A stretch of DNA of 24,111 bases. Origin: Pseudomonadota bacterium (GTDB lineage Bacteria > Pseudomonadota > Alphaproteobacteria > Rhizobiales > Methylopilaceae). Under the pieces are notes generated by a model. The model worked only from the letters and a program-made list of their open reading frames with translations. It ran no database searches and was not told the DNA's origin. Position numbers and translations under genes: made by a program. This document shows positions 22,429-24,111 of the stretch, in pieces; the stretch's first letter is position 1, and the number at the start of each line of letters is the position of its first letter. The DNA lies in NCBI GenBank assembly GCA_023430145.1, contig JAEZCD010000147.1:1-24111 (forward strand), given 5' to 3'.

Positions 22429-23595
22429 ATGACGAGCCTTGCGATCGAGCGCACGTTGGGGTTGCGAGGCGCCCGGGCAGCGCTGTCGGCGATCTTCTTC
22501 GTCAGTGGCGCCGGCCTCGGGCTGTGGGCGGCGCACATCCCGGTGGTGCAGGCCGGCCTCGGCCTCGGCAAGGCCGATCTAGGCATTGCGCTGCTCGCCC
22601 TGTCGCTCGGTGCCGTGCTGATGATGCCGCTGACCGGCTTCATCGCCGCGCAGCTCGGCAGCGGCCGGGCGACGCTGATCACCGCCCTCGTCTGCGTCGC
22701 CGCCCTGCCGCTGCCAATGCTCGCGCCGAGCTTTCCGCTGCTGATCGCCGCGGTCCTGGCGTTCGGGGCAGCTTTCGGCGCGATGGACATCGCCATGAAC
22801 ACGCACGCGACCCGGCTCGAGGAGCGTTGGGGCTCGCCGATCATGTCCTCGGTGCACGGCTTCTACAGCCTCGGCGGGCTCTGCGGGGCGGCGCTCGGCA
22901 GCGGCATCGTCGCGGCCGGACTCGGCGGCGGCGAGGGCGTGGTGCTGTTCGCGGCGGCTGTCGGGCTCGGGGTGCTGGCGCTCCGTCCGCTGCTGAATAT
23001 CGGCGGGACTGCGGCGCGCTCGCAGCCCGGCCCGCTGCTGGCGCTGCCGCGCGGCCCGGCGATCCTGCTCGGCGCGCTCGCCTTCCTCGCCTTCATGGCC
23101 GAGGGCGCGGTGCTCGACTGGAGCGGCGTCTACCTCGTCGAGCTCGGCAGCTCGGCGGCCGCCGCGGCGAGCGGCTATGCCGGCTTCTCGCTGACCATGG
23201 TGCTCTGCCGTTTTCTCGGCGATCCGGTGGTGGCGCGCCTCGGCCGGCCGACGGTGCTCGGCGTCGGCGGAGCGCTGGTCGGTCTCGGCTTCGCGGTCGC
23301 CGTCGTCCTGCCCGAGCAGTGGGCGGCGGTCATCGGCTTCGCCATCGTGGGCATCGGGGCCGCGAACCTCGTGCCGGTCCTGTTCACGCTCGCCGGCCGG
23401 CTGCCCGGGATTTCCCCCGCCTACGGCGTCGCCGGCGTCGCGACGCCCGGCTATGCCGGCCTTCTCGTCGGGCCGCCGCTGATCGGCTTCGTCGCCGAGC
23501 ACGCGAGCCTCGGCGCCGGCTTCCTGCTGCTCGCGCTGTGCGGCGCCGTCCTCGCGGCGGCAGGCTATTTCGTCGCGCGGCGGATCGCGCGATAG
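22429..23595 (+). CDS. Major facilitator superfamily permease (YbjJ-like)
   Basis: The 388-residue membrane protein has about 12 hydrophobic helices in two halves and resembles the YbjJ/fucose-permease-like branch of the MFS. Notable parts are FFVSGAGLGLWAAHIPVVQ in helix 1, GAMDIAMNTHATRLE between helices 4 and 5, and SSVHGFYSLGGLCGAALGSG, all typical for that branch. ATG 22429 follows GGGG-rich sequence; an in-frame ATG 20 codons upstream would add a polar leader and overlap the promoter candidate. It is divergent from the TRAP operon. Substrate unknown; a hairpin follows the stop codon. Confidence 0.88.
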   Translation: MTSLAIERTLGLRGARAALSAIFFVSGAGLGLWAAHIPVVQAGLGLGKADLGIALLALSLGAVLMMPLTGFIAAQLGSGRATLITALVCVAALPLPMLAPSFPLLIAAVLAFGAAFGAMDIAMNTHATRLEERWGSPIMSSVHGFYSLGGLCGAALGSGIVAAGLGGGEGVVLFAAAVGLGVLALRPLLNIGGTAARSQPGPLLALPRGPAILLGALAFLAFMAEGAVLDWSGVYLVELGSSAAAAASGYAGFSLTMVLCRFLGDPVVARLGRPTVLGVGGALVGLGFAVAVVLPEQWAAVIGFAIVGIGAANLVPVLFTLAGRLPGISPAYGVAGVATPGYAGLLVGPPLIGFVAEHASLGAGFLLLALCGAVLAAAGYFVARRIAR

Positions 23596-23633
23596 GTGTC
23601 GCGCCGAGCAGGCATTGGTTGTACGCCGGCTTG

Positions 23634-23658
23634 GCGGGCCGGTGTCGGCCCGCTTATC
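23634..23658 (+). terminator. Hairpin downstream of the MFS gene, possible terminator
   Basis: A perfect 8-base stem (GCGGGCCG, loop GTGT, CGGCCCGC) lies 38 bases after the MFS stop. Only a weak T-containing tail (TTATCC) follows, so termination may be incomplete. Confidence 0.5.
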
Positions 23659-23696
23659 CTTTCGAACACCCCTCGATCGGCTGCCCGAGGCCGGAC

Positions 23697-24111
23697 ATGA
23701 CGGCTGCGTTGCGCCTGTTGGCTCTGGCTATGCTCCTGATGCCGGTGGCGCCGGCGGCGGCCGACGGGCCGCGCCCCGCCGCCGAAGCGGACGGGGCGGC
23801 CGGCGAGACCGCGGTCTGGCTCTCGGTGCAGTGGCTCGGCACGCGGGGTGCGCTCGAGGGCTATCTGGCGCGCTTCGGCAAGGAGGGGCGCTACGCCGCG
23901 CAGGCCGAGCAGAAGCTGCTCGCGCTCGACGAGAAGGCTGCCGCAGACTGCGACCGGCTCGCCGCCGATCCGGGTGATCCGGATAAGCCCTCGACCGTCG
24001 CCGGCGTCGCGCCGATCGGCTTCGAGCCTGACGGGGTCGTGGAGGCCTGCAGCCGGGCGGTGGCCCGCTTTCCCGACGTGCCGCGCTACGCCTTCCAGCT
24101 CGGCCGCGGGC
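23697..24111 (+). CDS. Secreted protein, 5' part only, possibly Sel1/TPR-repeat
   Basis: An open frame from ATG 23697 runs through the window end, giving the first 138 residues. Residues 1 to about 22 form a signal peptide (ALRLLALAMLLMPVAPAAA). After a low-complexity linker the sequence reads QWLGTRGALEGYLARFGKEG, then CDRLAADPGDPDKPSTVAG, and finally ACSRAVARFPDVPRYAFQLG. The last two resemble the segments seen at the start of alphaproteobacterial Sel1-like or caspase-like repeat proteins, where a CDRLAA motif and an A-C-x-A-V-x-x-x-P-D-x-P-R-Y-x-F-Q-L-G motif precede repeats. That likeness is from memory, so the family call is tentative. The frame is uninterrupted and matches the local codon bias. 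Confidence 0.6.
   Translation, partial: MTAALRLLALAMLLMPVAPAAADGPRPAAEADGAAGETAVWLSVQWLGTRGALEGYLARFGKEGRYAAQAEQKLLALDEKAAADCDRLAADPGDPDKPSTVAGVAPIGFEPDGVVEACSRAVARFPDVPRYAFQLGRG

Noticed and set aside
23615..23977. 120-codon + strand frame at 23615
   Set aside because: It is out of frame with the signal-peptide-bearing frame from 23697, which continues to the window end; the 23615 translation is Arg/Gly-rich shadow sequence and overlaps the terminator hairpin.

Overview
The window is very GC-rich (about 70%) and densely coded, with overlapping stop and start codons and many short intergenic palindromic repeats. Repeat style, gene families and coding bias fit a high-GC alphaproteobacterium, most likely Hyphomicrobiales (Rhizobiales). 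This placement is an inference. No rRNA, tRNA, CRISPR array, IS element or phage gene was seen.

Left half (166-12009, all + strand): a purine catabolism and uptake locus. In order it encodes 5-hydroxyisourate hydrolase (uraH), xanthine dehydrogenase small and large subunits and maturation factor (xdhA, xdhB, xdhC), guanine deaminase (guaD), a complete BMP-type nucleobase/nucleoside-like ABC importer (double ATPase, two permeases, periplasmic binding protein), and the membrane urate hydroxylase PuuD with a C-terminal cytochrome c domain. Together these convert guanine to xanthine, urate, 5-hydroxyisourate and then OHCU. OHCU decarboxylase and allantoinase are not in the window and may lie upstream of base 1.

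Middle (12014-16764, + strand): a four-gene spermidine/putrescine-type (PotABCD-like) ABC importer. Its ATPase starts 4 bases after the puuD stop, so it is probably transcribed with the purine genes. Its substrate cannot be read from sequence. A 487-base gap full of palindromic repeats separates the binding-protein gene from the permease genes.

Right half: on the - strand, two small secreted proteins of unknown function (17016-17752) ending at a clear intrinsic terminator, the ribosomal protein S12 methylthiotransferase rimO, and a TRAP transporter operon transcribed dctP-dctQ-dctM (22285 down to 19433). Divergent from dctP is an MFS permease (+), followed by a hairpin terminator candidate and the 5' part of a secreted protein gene that runs off the window.

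Three families of intergenic palindromic elements recur. Two copies of one family lie in opposite orientation 8.5 kb apart, and several copies end just upstream of start codons. Bases 1-60 are nearly pure G/C homopolymer and look like a contig-end artefact. Nothing here is clearly a new system. The items most worth a second look are the PuuD-linked polyamine-type importer, its permease with an unusually large extracytoplasmic insert, the repeats at start codons, and the pair of small secreted proteins.
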